From NCBI GenBank assembly GCA_964570325.1, contig CAZMXS010000025.1, forward strand, positions 1-54,563: 54,563 bases of DNA, read 5' to 3'. A program made the translations under genes and the position numbers. Shown in pieces: positions 35,395 through 45,300 of the stretch; within the stretch, counting starts at the first letter, position 1, and the number at the start of each line of letters is the position of its first letter. This stretch comes from CAZMXS01 sp964570325 (GTDB lineage: Bacteria > Verrucomicrobiota > Kiritimatiellia > CAIQIC01 > CAZMXS01). The notes under the pieces were generated by a model. It saw only the letters and a program-made list of their open reading frames with translations. It was not told the origin of the DNA and made no database searches.

Positions 35395-36237
35395 TTAACG
35401 CAGATTTAAAAGAGCGCGGCCGATGAGGAACACGCCGACCACGATGAGGGCGCCAATCGCCCAGATCACGGCCTTGAAACCGGGCGGCAGCGGCGGATTG
35501 CCCTGATCGGCCAGCCATTCCGGATGCTGCGCGCGAATCCAGGCCAACTGGCGCCGGGTCGTCGCATTGGTCAGGCCGGTAAAGCGGACCAGCGCCATGC
35601 TCGCCGCGTCCGCATAGACCGGGTTCATGCCGGACATGGCGGTGCGCACCAGGAAATCCACGGCGCGCGGATCGCCAATGGCGCCCAGCGCCGTAATCGC
35701 CGCCGCCCGCACCTCCGGCCGCGGCTCGTCCGGACCGGCCGCCCGCAAAAGCGCCGCCACCGCGTTCCGCTCCCGCATTCGACCCAGCGCTTCCGCGGCG
35801 GCCGCGCGCACGGTGTAATCGCTGTCGCGCAAGGCTTGGAGCAGAGCCGGCCCGGCGCGCGAATCGCCAATCCGGCCCAAGGCGCTTACCACGTTAAACC
35901 GCACCAGGAAATACTGGTTGGAAATCTGCTCCAGCAAGGCCGGCGCCGCCGCCGGACCGCGCCGCACAATCCGGTCAACCACCTGCGGCACCGGCCGATA
36001 AATATCGGCGCTGTTGGTCCGGGGCAGAACAATCAGCTCGACCAATCGTTGCACATCGGGATCGGTCGAGAAAACCGGCGCGCCGCACGCTATCGCGCTG
36101 ATCAGCGCCAAACCGCCGGCGGTCGCCACGGCAATCCGCCGCCCGATTTGCGAACTGACGCCCCACGAAACTCGGGCGTCCCACCGGCAGGCAGGATCCC
36201 CGCGCTCCGATCCAGCGAGCTTATCATTGTTGGTCAT
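35395..36237 (-). CDS. Membrane-anchored HEAT-repeat protein
   Basis: A 280-residue protein. An N-terminal hydrophobic segment (about residues 35-50, IAVATAGGLALISAIACGA) is followed by four to five HEAT-like repeats (about 75-220; for example VVSALGRIGDSRAGPALLQA and AAEALGRMRERNAVAALLRA). A C-terminal membrane segment (VIWAIGALIVVGVFLIGRAL) closes it. HEAT repeats mediate protein contacts. Placement next to the metal transporter, 11 bases apart, suggests shared transcription, but no functional link is known to me. The start at 36237 is the first ATG after a stretch with poor coding signs. Confidence 0.7.
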   Translation of the reverse strand: MTNNDKLAGSERGDPACRWDARVSWGVSSQIGRRIAVATAGGLALISAIACGAPVFSTDPDVQRLVELIVLPRTNSADIYRPVPQVVDRIVRRGPAAAPALLEQISNQYFLVRFNVVSALGRIGDSRAGPALLQALRDSDYTVRAAAAEALGRMRERNAVAALLRAAGPDEPRPEVRAAAITALGAIGDPRAVDFLVRTAMSGMNPVYADAASMALVRFTGLTNATTRRQLAWIRAQHPEWLADQGNPPLPPGFKAVIWAIGALIVVGVFLIGRALLNLR

Positions 36238-36258
36238 GGCCGGTCCGCGATTTAGCCA

Positions 36259-36287
36259 TCTTGATGTACCATGAGCGGCGATCAAGA
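36259..36287. repeat. 7-bp inverted repeat upstream of the HEAT gene
   Basis: TCTTGAT (36259-36265) and ATCAAGA (36281-36287) are separated by 15 bases in the leader region of the HEAT-repeat gene. It may be an operator or an RNA hairpin. Confidence 0.3.
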
Positions 36288-36361
36288 ATATTGAACTGGC
36301 TTCATAGTTCCAGCAACTTCGGCGTAAATCAGCGGCGCCGGCCTTCAACCGGGATTGGACA

Positions 36362-37660
36362 TCACACCTGAATGGCCAGCCGCGGCAAGGCCAGCCGCTG
36401 GCGGCGGTTCTCACCGGCAAGCAGGTCGGTCTTGCGACTGGGCTGGGCGTCCCGGACAGTCCGCCGATGCCGGTCCAGGTATAGCGCCGTACCCAGCGCC
36501 ACCTTGTGCTTGCCATACAACTGATTTACGGCGTCAATGACGCGACTGACCCGCGACATGCGGTCAATCCGCACGCGATCCTCGAAGAGCTCGAACTGCT
36601 CTTCCTGGTCCGGCTCAAGGTTGCCCAGCACGACCAGCGTGGAGCGATACTCCGCGCCCGGCCGGTATAATTGCGCGAACAATTCACGCACCAGCGGGAG
36701 CGCCTCATGGGTCGCGGCAGTCGGCCGGTTCAACGCCGCTTCGAGACCGTCCTGCGTGAAATCCTGGCGGCGCAGCGCCACCGCGAGCAACCGCGCGCGC
36801 AACCGGTGGCGCCGGACCTTGATGAAGGCCGACTCCACGTTCCGAACCAGCTTGGCGTAGATAAAATCGCGGTCGGCCGACGGCGCGGTGAAGGTCTTGC
36901 ACTTGCTGATCGTGTAGTACGCGGACTTCGCCTCCGTCGTCACGGGATAGACGCTGTTGCCGCGCAATTCATTCCAAATTTCGCGGCCGATTTTGCCGAG
37001 CCGCTCCTCCGCCCAGCGCTCCGTGCCCGCCGCGAAATCATAGGCTGTGCGCAGGCCGAGTTTGTTCAACAAATGAACCGTATTCGGGCCAAAGCCCCAG
37101 ATTTTGTCCAGTTCGAGCCGTTGGAGAAACAGGTGAATCTTCGGGCCGGCCACGGCAGTAAAGCCAGCCGGCTTGCGGTACTTCGACGCCAATTTGGCCA
37201 GGCTCTTGGAAAGGCTCAGGCCGACGGACACGCCAATGTCCAATTCGGCATGGATTTCCGCCTGCACTTTGCGCGCGATCTCCGCGTACGACATCCGGAA
37301 CACGCGCTGCAAGCCGGTAAGATCCATGAACCCCTCGTCAATGGAATACTCCTCCACCAGCGGCGTGTGGCGGCGCATGATGTCGAACATCCGCTTGGAA
37401 AAAATACAGTAAGTTTCGTAATCGCTCGGCAGCACCACCAACTCCGGATGGGCGCGCACCGCTTCATGCAGCGGCACGCCGCGTTTGATGCCGAGCGCCT
37501 TGGCCTCGTAACTGGCGCAGGCGATGATGCCGCGCTCCTGGCCGGTCACCACCGGCCGCCCCTTCAATGCCGGATTCACGGCCTGCTCGACGGATGCGAA
37601 AAAAGCGTCGCCATCCAGGTGCGCGATCGCCCGGGGAAAATGATGGAGGGTGAAGGGCAT
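36362..37660 (-). CDS. Y-family DNA polymerase (UmuC/DinB type)
   Basis: A 432-residue translesion polymerase. The metal-binding motif HLDGDAFF (Asp16) and the catalytic SIDE motif (residues 106-109, in YSIDEGFMDL) are intact. The ASYEAKALGIKRGVPLHEA segment, a thumb with helix-hairpin-helix (IWGFGPNTVHLLNKLGL) and a little-finger region follow. Downstream of the LexA/UmuD-like gene (51 bases), it forms an SOS mutagenesis pair. The partner makes a UmuC-like role likely, although the N-terminus resembles DinB as well. The C-terminus lacks an obvious clamp-binding motif in the part I can read. Confidence 0.88.
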   Translation of the reverse strand: MPFTLHHFPRAIAHLDGDAFFASVEQAVNPALKGRPVVTGQERGIIACASYEAKALGIKRGVPLHEAVRAHPELVVLPSDYETYCIFSKRMFDIMRRHTPLVEEYSIDEGFMDLTGLQRVFRMSYAEIARKVQAEIHAELDIGVSVGLSLSKSLAKLASKYRKPAGFTAVAGPKIHLFLQRLELDKIWGFGPNTVHLLNKLGLRTAYDFAAGTERWAEERLGKIGREIWNELRGNSVYPVTTEAKSAYYTISKCKTFTAPSADRDFIYAKLVRNVESAFIKVRRHRLRARLLAVALRRQDFTQDGLEAALNRPTAATHEALPLVRELFAQLYRPGAEYRSTLVVLGNLEPDQEEQFELFEDRVRIDRMSRVSRVIDAVNQLYGKHKVALGTALYLDRHRRTVRDAQPSRKTDLLAGENRRQRLALPRLAIQV

Positions 37661-37711
37661 CGGCAGAAAGCATGGAACTACGAAATTCGCGAACGGCGCG
37701 AAATTTGAACC

Positions 37712-38296
37712 TTACCTATATTTCCGGATCACCGCCCGCACCACCCCGCCGACGGTCAGCGAGCGCTTCGGGCGGATGAACCGGTACTTTGGATTCGCCG
37801 GGTCGAGCCGAACCCCCACTCCATCCACGACGTAGTACTTCAGCGTCCATTCGTCATCCACCTGCGCAACGACGATGTCGTTGGGCTTGGGCTTGACGCC
37901 CCGCTCCACCAGGATGAGGTCGCCAGGATGAATGCCGGCATCAATCATCGAGTCGCCGCGGACGGTCAGCATGAAGGTCGCCTCCGGCCGCTGCACAAGA
38001 AACTCGTCCAGCGTGATCGTGTCCGCCAATTCCTCCTCGGCCGGTGAAGGGAACCCAGCCTGAACTGTGCCCAGTATCCGAACCGTGCCGGTCAGCTTGC
38101 TGGTGAATGCGAACTTGCGCCCGGCCTTGCGGATGTAGCCCGCCTCCGCCAGTTTCCGCAGCAGGCCAAAGACAGCGTTTTTGGAACGGTAGCCGAACAG
38201 CTCAAGCATTTCGCGGTAGCCGGGTGCGCGGTTCTCCCGGCGGAAAAACGCGCGCAGACGGCGAACTTTTTCGGGCAAATCCATGCTTCTGGGCAT
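37712..38296 (-). CDS. LexA/UmuD-like S24 peptidase-repressor
   Basis: A 194-residue self-cleaving regulator. An N-terminal winged helix (about 1-65) is followed by the S24 peptidase domain. The cleavage site is Ala80-Gly81 (VQAGF), the nucleophile is Ser116 in RGDSM, and the general base is Lys153 (TLKYY). RecA-stimulated cleavage would inactivate repression and start the SOS response. The HTH distinguishes it from plain UmuD. Start at ATG 38296 with a strong GGAGGTG. A GAAC-N4-GTTC operator lies about 40 bases upstream, so it likely regulates itself and the polymerase gene behind it. Confidence 0.88.
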   Translation of the reverse strand: MPRSMDLPEKVRRLRAFFRRENRAPGYREMLELFGYRSKNAVFGLLRKLAEAGYIRKAGRKFAFTSKLTGTVRILGTVQAGFPSPAEEELADTITLDEFLVQRPEATFMLTVRGDSMIDAGIHPGDLILVERGVKPKPNDIVVAQVDDEWTLKYYVVDGVGVRLDPANPKYRFIRPKRSLTVGGVVRAVIRKYR

Positions 38297-38333
38297 AAGA
38301 CACCTCCGGGTTCTGTTTACATCGTGAATATAA

Positions 38334-38349
38334 CTGAACCAGGGTTCAG
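38334..38349 (-). promoter_or_regulatory. SOS-type operator, GAAC-N4-GTTC
   Basis: A perfect 16-bp inverted repeat CTGAACCAGGGTTCAG contains GAAC-N4-GTTC, the core of the LexA (DinR) box known from Gram-positive bacteria. A TATATT -10-like hexamer adjoins it on the minus strand. A bound repressor would cover the promoter of the LexA-like gene. Confidence 0.7.
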
Positions 38350-38390
38350 AATCAAGCAAAAAGAAGGAAACAGCGGAGAGGGATAAAGGC

Positions 38391-38465
38391 TACTCGTACT
38401 CGCGAACCCTACTCGCACTCGACAAAAAGATATCCGAGTAGGAGTACGAGACTCGAGTACGAGTA
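38391..38465. repeat. Nested inverted repeats built from CTCGTACTCG
   Basis: Outer arms of 12 bp (TACTCGTACTCG 38391-38402 with CGAGTACGAGTA 38454-38465) enclose inner arms of 7 bp (CTACTCG 38409-38415 with CGAGTAG 38435-38441). The block ends at the stop codon of the next minus-strand gene, so it may end that transcript, or it may be an interspersed repeat. Confidence 0.7.
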
Positions 38466-39323
38466 TTATGGCTTAACCTGCAGGCGCGCGGCGCGCACCC
38501 AGTTGGTGGGATCGAGATAGACCTGCATCCAGTCGCCGTTGCCGGAGAAGGGCCCGGATTGCATCACGCCATTTGAGCTCGATGCATAGTTCGGCGTCCG
38601 CCACACCCCGGCGACCAGGTTGGAGGATTCGCCCACGGAATAGGCCTTGCCGGGCACAGAAAGGAACTCCATCCCCAGCCGCCCGGCAGCCCGGTGGCAA
38701 TACTCAATATAGAAGTAGTCCTCCCCGAGGAAGGCAAATGTGCCGGCTGCAAACTCATCCGCGTTGCTCACCAGATCGCCATCCAGGTCGGCGCCCGGAT
38801 GGATATCCCAGATGGTCCGGTAGAGCGGGTTGTTCAGATATGCAATCAGCTCCAGTTCCCAGTCGTCCGACAGCCCGTCGTGGTCCGCGTCCGTCCCGGC
38901 GCTGATGGTGATATTGCGGGAGCGGGCGGGATCGCCAACGACGTAGCTGCTGCCCTCCAGCAAGCTCTGCGTTACACCACCCTGGATCAACAGGATTTGC
39001 ACGGTGCTGCCGGGGGTGACCGCCTTGGGCGAGTAATTCACATTCGTGTGGGTGTCCTGCAAATACAAGGGCAGCGAGAAGTTCACCCCCGGATAGAACA
39101 TGCCATTGATGTTGCAACTGGCGCACTCATTGGTCCCCTGCCGCGCCACCACCTTGGCCCCCGACTGGATCGGCCAGCCATAGACGTCGCGCGCCTCGCC
39201 GTAGAAGATGAACATCGGCGCGGGGACACCGGCGCGGGAAAACGATGAATGATCAACGATGAACGCTGCGAACAGCAAGAACGCACCCAGAGTTTTCAGG
39301 TTCCAACCGATCGTTTGCTTCAT
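38466..39323 (-). CDS. Secreted protein with calcium-loop motifs, last gene of the secreted-protein operon
   Basis: A 285-residue protein with a signal peptide (residues about 1-31; start ATG 39323 with GAGGTGA upstream). A beta-rich N-terminal half contains an FYGEARDVYGWPIQSGA segment resembling a carboxypeptidase-regulatory or SpaA-like strand. It is followed by thrombospondin-type-3-like calcium motifs DADHDGLSDDWE and DLDGDLVSNADEF at about 150-200. A C-terminal beta domain ends with VYLDPTNWVRAARLQVKP. This calcium-loop arrangement is common before the ends of exported proteins in the PVC group. It lies 68 bases after the 2480-residue gene. Confidence 0.75.
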   Translation of the reverse strand: MKQTIGWNLKTLGAFLLFAAFIVDHSSFSRAGVPAPMFIFYGEARDVYGWPIQSGAKVVARQGTNECASCNINGMFYPGVNFSLPLYLQDTHTNVNYSPKAVTPGSTVQILLIQGGVTQSLLEGSSYVVGDPARSRNITISAGTDADHDGLSDDWELELIAYLNNPLYRTIWDIHPGADLDGDLVSNADEFAAGTFAFLGEDYFYIEYCHRAAGRLGMEFLSVPGKAYSVGESSNLVAGVWRTPNYASSSNGVMQSGPFSGNGDWMQVYLDPTNWVRAARLQVKP

Positions 39324-39391
39324 GGCATCACCTCGTGGACTTGAAAAGCCTCGCCTATTCATCATTCATCCCTCAGATTCCGTCGTTGTCA

Positions 39392-42300
39392 TCAATCGCC
39401 CGCAAACGAATAGGTGTTGAAGAACAGCTTGATGTCGGTTACCCCGCCTGTGCGCTGCCCATCCACCAGCGGGCCATAGATAAAGCGGTTAAGGCCCTCT
39501 TCCGGATCCGCCAGCAGCGTCCGGCCGGGAATGATCAGCAACCAGCGCGTGTTCCACACCGAGCGCCCGATCAACCGCGCGTTGGTGCATAGTTCGGATG
39601 CGTTGAAGTTGCCGCTGTCATGGTAGGCGCGCAGCGAGGCGTAACGCCGGGCGGCGGCGAAGTTCTCGGACAGCGAATTGAAGTATGGGATCCAGGACGG
39701 AGCGTCAAGGTCGGCGGCGCTGACATTGTACGGCACCGGCAACGCCTGGTCGAAAACCGTCCAGTTCCGGGTGAAACCGCCGTTGCGGGTTGGCGAACGC
39801 ATGACGTCGGCGCCGACCGGCACCAGGTACACGCGCGGGGCGTTGGCCAGGCCGCCGGCGCCGTTAGTTCCGAAGGCGTTGTTGTAGCCGGCGAACCAGA
39901 CGCCGACCGAGCGGATCTTGGTGGCCGAATGCGACGGATCATAAGCGTTGTCGCCGCCCGCCAGATCCTGCCCGAAGAAATTCCGGCCGGCGGTGATCGT
40001 GCTGGAGAACTCGATCACCAGGCCCGGTTCATTGGTCACGCCCTGCTCCTCGACCGGCTTGCAGTAGTTTCTATATTCCGGCAGGGACGCCAGATCCATA
40101 CGCGACATTTCCAGCAGGTTGCGCCAGATGCCGTCGGACTCGCTGTCCGGCGCGGTGCGGAACAGTTCCGTGCGCAGGGAGAAGCGGCTGGTCTCGGTGT
40201 CCGGATTGTTGAAGCCGAGGCGGCCTTTGAGCACATCCCAGTCGGCCTTCATCCGCGCCAGCGCGTCAGCCAGGCCGGCATCGCCGTAGCCATTGGCGAC
40301 CTGCGGCTGGCCATTCACCACCGCCCCCAGGCTGCGCGTACGCAGGATGCGGTCCATGAATACGCTGCCTGCCGTCGCGGTCGGGTCGCCGCCCAACAGC
40401 GCTGTTTCGTAATCATAGGCGCTGGCCGCCATGTAGGCGTACCGCGCGGCCAGGTCGTAAGAGGCCGCATACCGGCGCAGCGCCTCATCGCGGAAGAGAC
40501 GCAGGGTCATGTCGGCGTAACGCGCGCTTTGCACACGCCAGGCCGCCGCGGCGCGGTCCGAGGCCCACTCGCTGACCAGTTGATTGGCTTCCTCGCCCAG
40601 GGCCCGAACCTGCGCGGCCAACTGACTCACCTTCAGGTTCTTGGACTGCACATCCTGCAGCATCGGCTGCAGGTCGCGGATGGCGGCCTTGATCGCCCCG
40701 ATCTTGCTCTCGATCGCGTCGCTGTTGCTGTCATGCCAGGTCCAGTTCTTCAGCGCCAGGTCAGCCGTCGCGATGGCCAGCTCGGCGTATTTTGCGACCT
40801 TGGACCAGCTCGACGCCTTGGCCTTGTCGGCGGCGATCATGTCGTCCGCCCGACCGACCCACGCCTCGCGCTCCAGCTTGCCGTCATCCATAACCTCGCC
40901 GGTGATATCGCCGTCGGCCAGGCCGCCGATGACCCCTTCCGTGAAGCCTTCGCAGAATCGTTCGGCCAACTGATTCATGATGCCGCCCAGCAGGTGCGAC
41001 TCGACACTGTACCGCGCCTTGGTGGCATTTTGCTCCGCCAGGTACAGGCTGGCCATCTTGGTGAGGGTTAGCGTGTCCTGGCCAATCATGTAGGCAAACT
41101 GCCCTACCGCCCGGTTATGGAATGCATTGAAGTGGTCCACCTGGGACTCGATGCTCGTGATCTGGTTCTTGATGGTGTCATAGCTCTTCTGCAACTCCAC
41201 CAAGGCCTGGATATACTGTTGCTTGAGAGTCTGCCATTCACCCGGCCGGGAGCGAATGGTCCAGCTCGGCGGCTTGGTCAGGACGCCCTCGTTGTTGACC
41301 ATGAAGGTAATGGGCGTCAGATTGTTGGTCGTATTGAGCGGCGTGCCGGCATTTTCAGGCGTGGCTTCATACCCGGACGGCATGACGGGCAACGCCAGTG
41401 TGATCGAGGTCAGGAAATTGGTCTGGTTGCTGACCGCATCAATATCGGTGTACATGAAATGGTACAGATCCGGGCCGGTGTAGCCGTCGGGATAGCTTCC
41501 ACCGGGCCCGATGTCTTCGGCGTATGGCGTGCCCAAAATTTCCAACAGGCGATCGCGCGTGTTGCGCTCGTTGCGCGCCACCGTATCGGTAACGTAGTTG
41601 TTGAATGAAGACGCCATGCGGCGCAGCCGCTGGGCGGCGCCCTGGGCGTGTTCCAACGCGGTCTGCGCGTTATTGAGCGTGGCCAAAGCGCGTTCGTAGA
41701 TTTGCTCGAAGTGGCTCTTGCCGGCGTCAATCCCCGCCGGGCTGATGTCGAACGGCGTGATGTTCTTCGCCAGGCCGAGCGGGTTCAGGCCGCCATCCGC
41801 GCCGTCCAGCGCGCTTTGCAGCGCCATGCCGGCAGCCGCCAGGTCGCTCAAGGCCCGCACCGTGGTGCGATCAATCACCCCGATGCCGGTATGGGTCGTG
41901 TTGGTGTCCGTCGTCGGCAGCAGCGAGTTGACCGTCAACCAATCGAAGTAGGCCCGCTGGCCGGCGCGCATCGCCCAATCCCCCGCGCCCCAGGCGCGGT
42001 TGGTGTCGCTGTCGGAGTACCCGCTCCAGAGGCCGGACGGGTTGGATTGGTAGGACTGTTGGAACGTGCGGCGCACAATGTCGCGACCGACGCGGGCGAG
42101 GGCGTCGGCGGATTCGGCGAACTTCTCTTCGTCATAGTAATCCACATTGACGGTGACCCCGCCAAGGTCCATGGCGGTGATATCCGTGATCCAGTGGTAG
42201 TTGGTCGTGTGGAGCAGCTTGTAATAAAGCGTCAACGCCGAGAGATAGTGGCCCCAGGCGTCGCCGTGCCCCTGCGGGTAGAGCCGCTGGGCGTCGTCCT

Positions 42301-45300
42301 CCGACATCGTGCCGCTGACATTGCCCTGGGCATCGGGAATACCGTAGTTCAGCGCATAGGCCAGCTCGCCGCCGTCAACGCTCTTGCTGAAGTTCCAGAT
42401 CAGGCGGTTGAAGATCGGCGCCTCCTGGACCCCCGGGAAGAGCCGGTCATCGCGGCCGCGCAGGAGGCACAACTCTTCGTCCAGCAGCGTCGGCACCTGG
42501 ATCATGAAGCAGACCAGGCACGAAGCCCGGGCACTCGCATCGCCGTATCTGGCCCAGTCGCTTTGGGCGCTGAAACCGATGGTCGGATCCTGGGCGTCGC
42601 CATAGGCTTCGTTGCCCAGCAACATGTAAAGCGCGTTCAACCGCGTGGCGGCGTAGCGCAGGGTGTTGTTGATGGATTCGTCGGGCCCGCCGGGCAGCGC
42701 GGCGCTCATGTTGAGCGCGCGGTTGTAGATCGTCCAATAGATCTGGATCAAACCAAAATCGTTCATCTTCTGGGCGTTGAGGGCCACATCGCCAAGGTAG
42801 GGCGCGCCGGCCAGCGCGATCATATTGATCGTGTAGTCCGGCGGCGACTGTTGGTAATCGGTGATGCGCTGGTTGTACGGGTTGATGGCGTTCATCGCGC
42901 GCTTGACCCAGCTCTCCGCGATCATCGGTTCCGTCCAGGAACTCCAGGTGTTATATGCCGGGCTGTTGGGGTCTATGGATTTGTAGCGGCAGACAAAGAA
43001 GTTATCGGAGAGCGTGAACTCGGGTTGGCCGGAGCCGAAGGTGATCTGATTCAGGCCCGGCGTGGTGGCGAAGACCGCCCAACTGCCGTAGTTGGTGCCG
43101 ATGCCGTTGGGATCGTAGCGCCAGTCATACAGGTAATATTCCGGGTGGCCGGCGCAGTCGGTGGTATGGCGCATGGTCATTTGCTCGCTGAGCGGGTCGG
43201 CCGGCGGGATCGCCTTCACCTCGCCCCGGACCAGCGGCGTAGCGACCTTGATGCAATACAGGCTGATCGGCGAGCCCGGCGGCGCGCTGGTGGTATTGTT
43301 GACCGCGAACACCACGTGGCCCACTCCCCGCCCAATACCGGCGCACAGCGCCAGCGAGTCGGCGGGCGTGTTGCCGTTGGTGATCTCGAAGACATTGGTC
43401 GGCAATTGATTGATCGCCGTGTGCCAGCCGGAGTCGCTGCTGAGCGCGAGGGCCGCCGCGCGCTGGTTGGTGCTGAGCACATTGAGCAGCAGGTACGGCA
43501 GGCCGGCGTCGGGCTCCACATACTCGCCCTTGATGAAAAGCTTGCCCAGCGTCGGATCGCTCTCGGTGTTTCGCCACCAGAGCCGCTGGTTCAGCTCGGG
43601 GGGCAGGTCCGGGAAGTACGTCCAACCGCCGATGTTCTGCGTCCGGATGTCGCTCGGAACGCGGAAAGGCGTGGTGCTGTTGCGATAGCGGGTGGGGTCA
43701 ATCAGCACGACCGATGCGGAACCCTGGCCCATGGCATAATCCACCGTCTGGGTCTGCACGATGCCCGACGGCGTGGAGAACGGCGTGGAGCTGTTCAGGT
43801 AAAGCAGCGATTCCTGGAACAGAATGTCCACGCTGAGTTGATCGGAGATATCGGGCAGGCCCACTTGCTGCTGGTTCGGCTTGACCAGCGTGTCGCCGAT
43901 ATGCAGCGTCGGCGGCGAGGCGGGCCAGTTTAGGACGTAGTTAACGACGCGCGGATTGCCCTTGCTCCCTTTGCCGCTGAGGAACGGAATCTCCTGGCCA
44001 ACGGCCGGCTGCGGGTTCTCACCGGGGTAATAGAAGCCCGGCTGGTTGCGGTAGCACCAGTTCATGTGGTTCGTGTCCGGGCTGACGCCGTCCTTGCCGC
44101 CCCGGTAGCCCCACCACGTCCCGTTGCGATCCACCCAGGCCGGAGGCTTGGACGCCGCCGTGTTCGAACAGACCGTGTTCGCGAGCATCCACAACGGCGC
44201 GGGCGGCTCGATCATACAGGGGATCGTGTTCGAATAGGTGAAGCCATACTGCGCGTTCGTGTCCACGACGTGGTACGCATACATCCGCGGCAGGCCGGAG
44301 ACGGAATCGTAATATTCGAGGAGCACATACGGCGCGGAGCTGTCCGGCTTGGTGGTGGTGTTCATATCGTTGCGGATCGCGTACACGCCGTCGCCAATAA
44401 TCAGGGCATGCTCCTCATTGGGGTTAAACCCCGCTCGAGTGATGTCGTTCTGATAATAGATGGCCGCATTCACGGCGTTCGGGGGCAGCGCATTGAGCGT
44501 GTCGTTCTGCCAGGCGATCACAATCGTATGGGCGTTGGTCGGCCAGACGGGCTGGTAACGCGTCACCAGCGAGGGGAAGAAGATCGGCTCCGGCATGCCG
44601 GGTTGCTGGCATTGGTTGGCCCACCAGACCTCCAGAATGTTGGTGTGTACGGGGAAAATCGAGTTGACCAGCGCATTGGTTCCCGGCTGCGTCGGGTACT
44701 GGTACAAGTCCACATTGTACGACTCCAGGCCCGTGGGTCGGTAGAGGAAGCCGGGGTAATTGGTCCACGGACTGGCATCGAACGACACCGGCGCCGTGCA
44801 CGGCACGAAACCAAACGGCGAGACGATCGTTGCAATATATGCGTTTGCATAATCATAGGCCCGCGACCCGTCAGTCGCGTTGAGCGGATAGTAGGCCAGC
44901 AGATTGGGGTCGGCGATCTCCGTCGCGTTGAGGTTCACGTACATGTGGTTGACCAGTTGCTCAGCCGTGCGCGCCTCGGCCCAGACCCGGATGCCCATCG
45001 CATCGGCGCGATCGTGGGACGCGCTGCCAGTCATGTTGGCGTCGCCTACGAGGAACGGCCCGGGCTGGGTGTTCAAGGCGACGGCAAACCGGATCACGTT
45101 GGAACTGTCGTAGTAAAGCGCGACCGTCGCCCCGTCATAGGTCAGCGCGTAATGATGCCAGTTGGATACGCTGCCGGACACCGTGACGTTGGTTGTGAAG
45201 CCGCCGAGATCTACTCGCAAGACACCGTTGGTGGTCGTGGTGGCGAGACCGAAGCTGCCCAGCGCGCCGTTATTCGTGCCCATCGAGAACAAGCCCAGCC

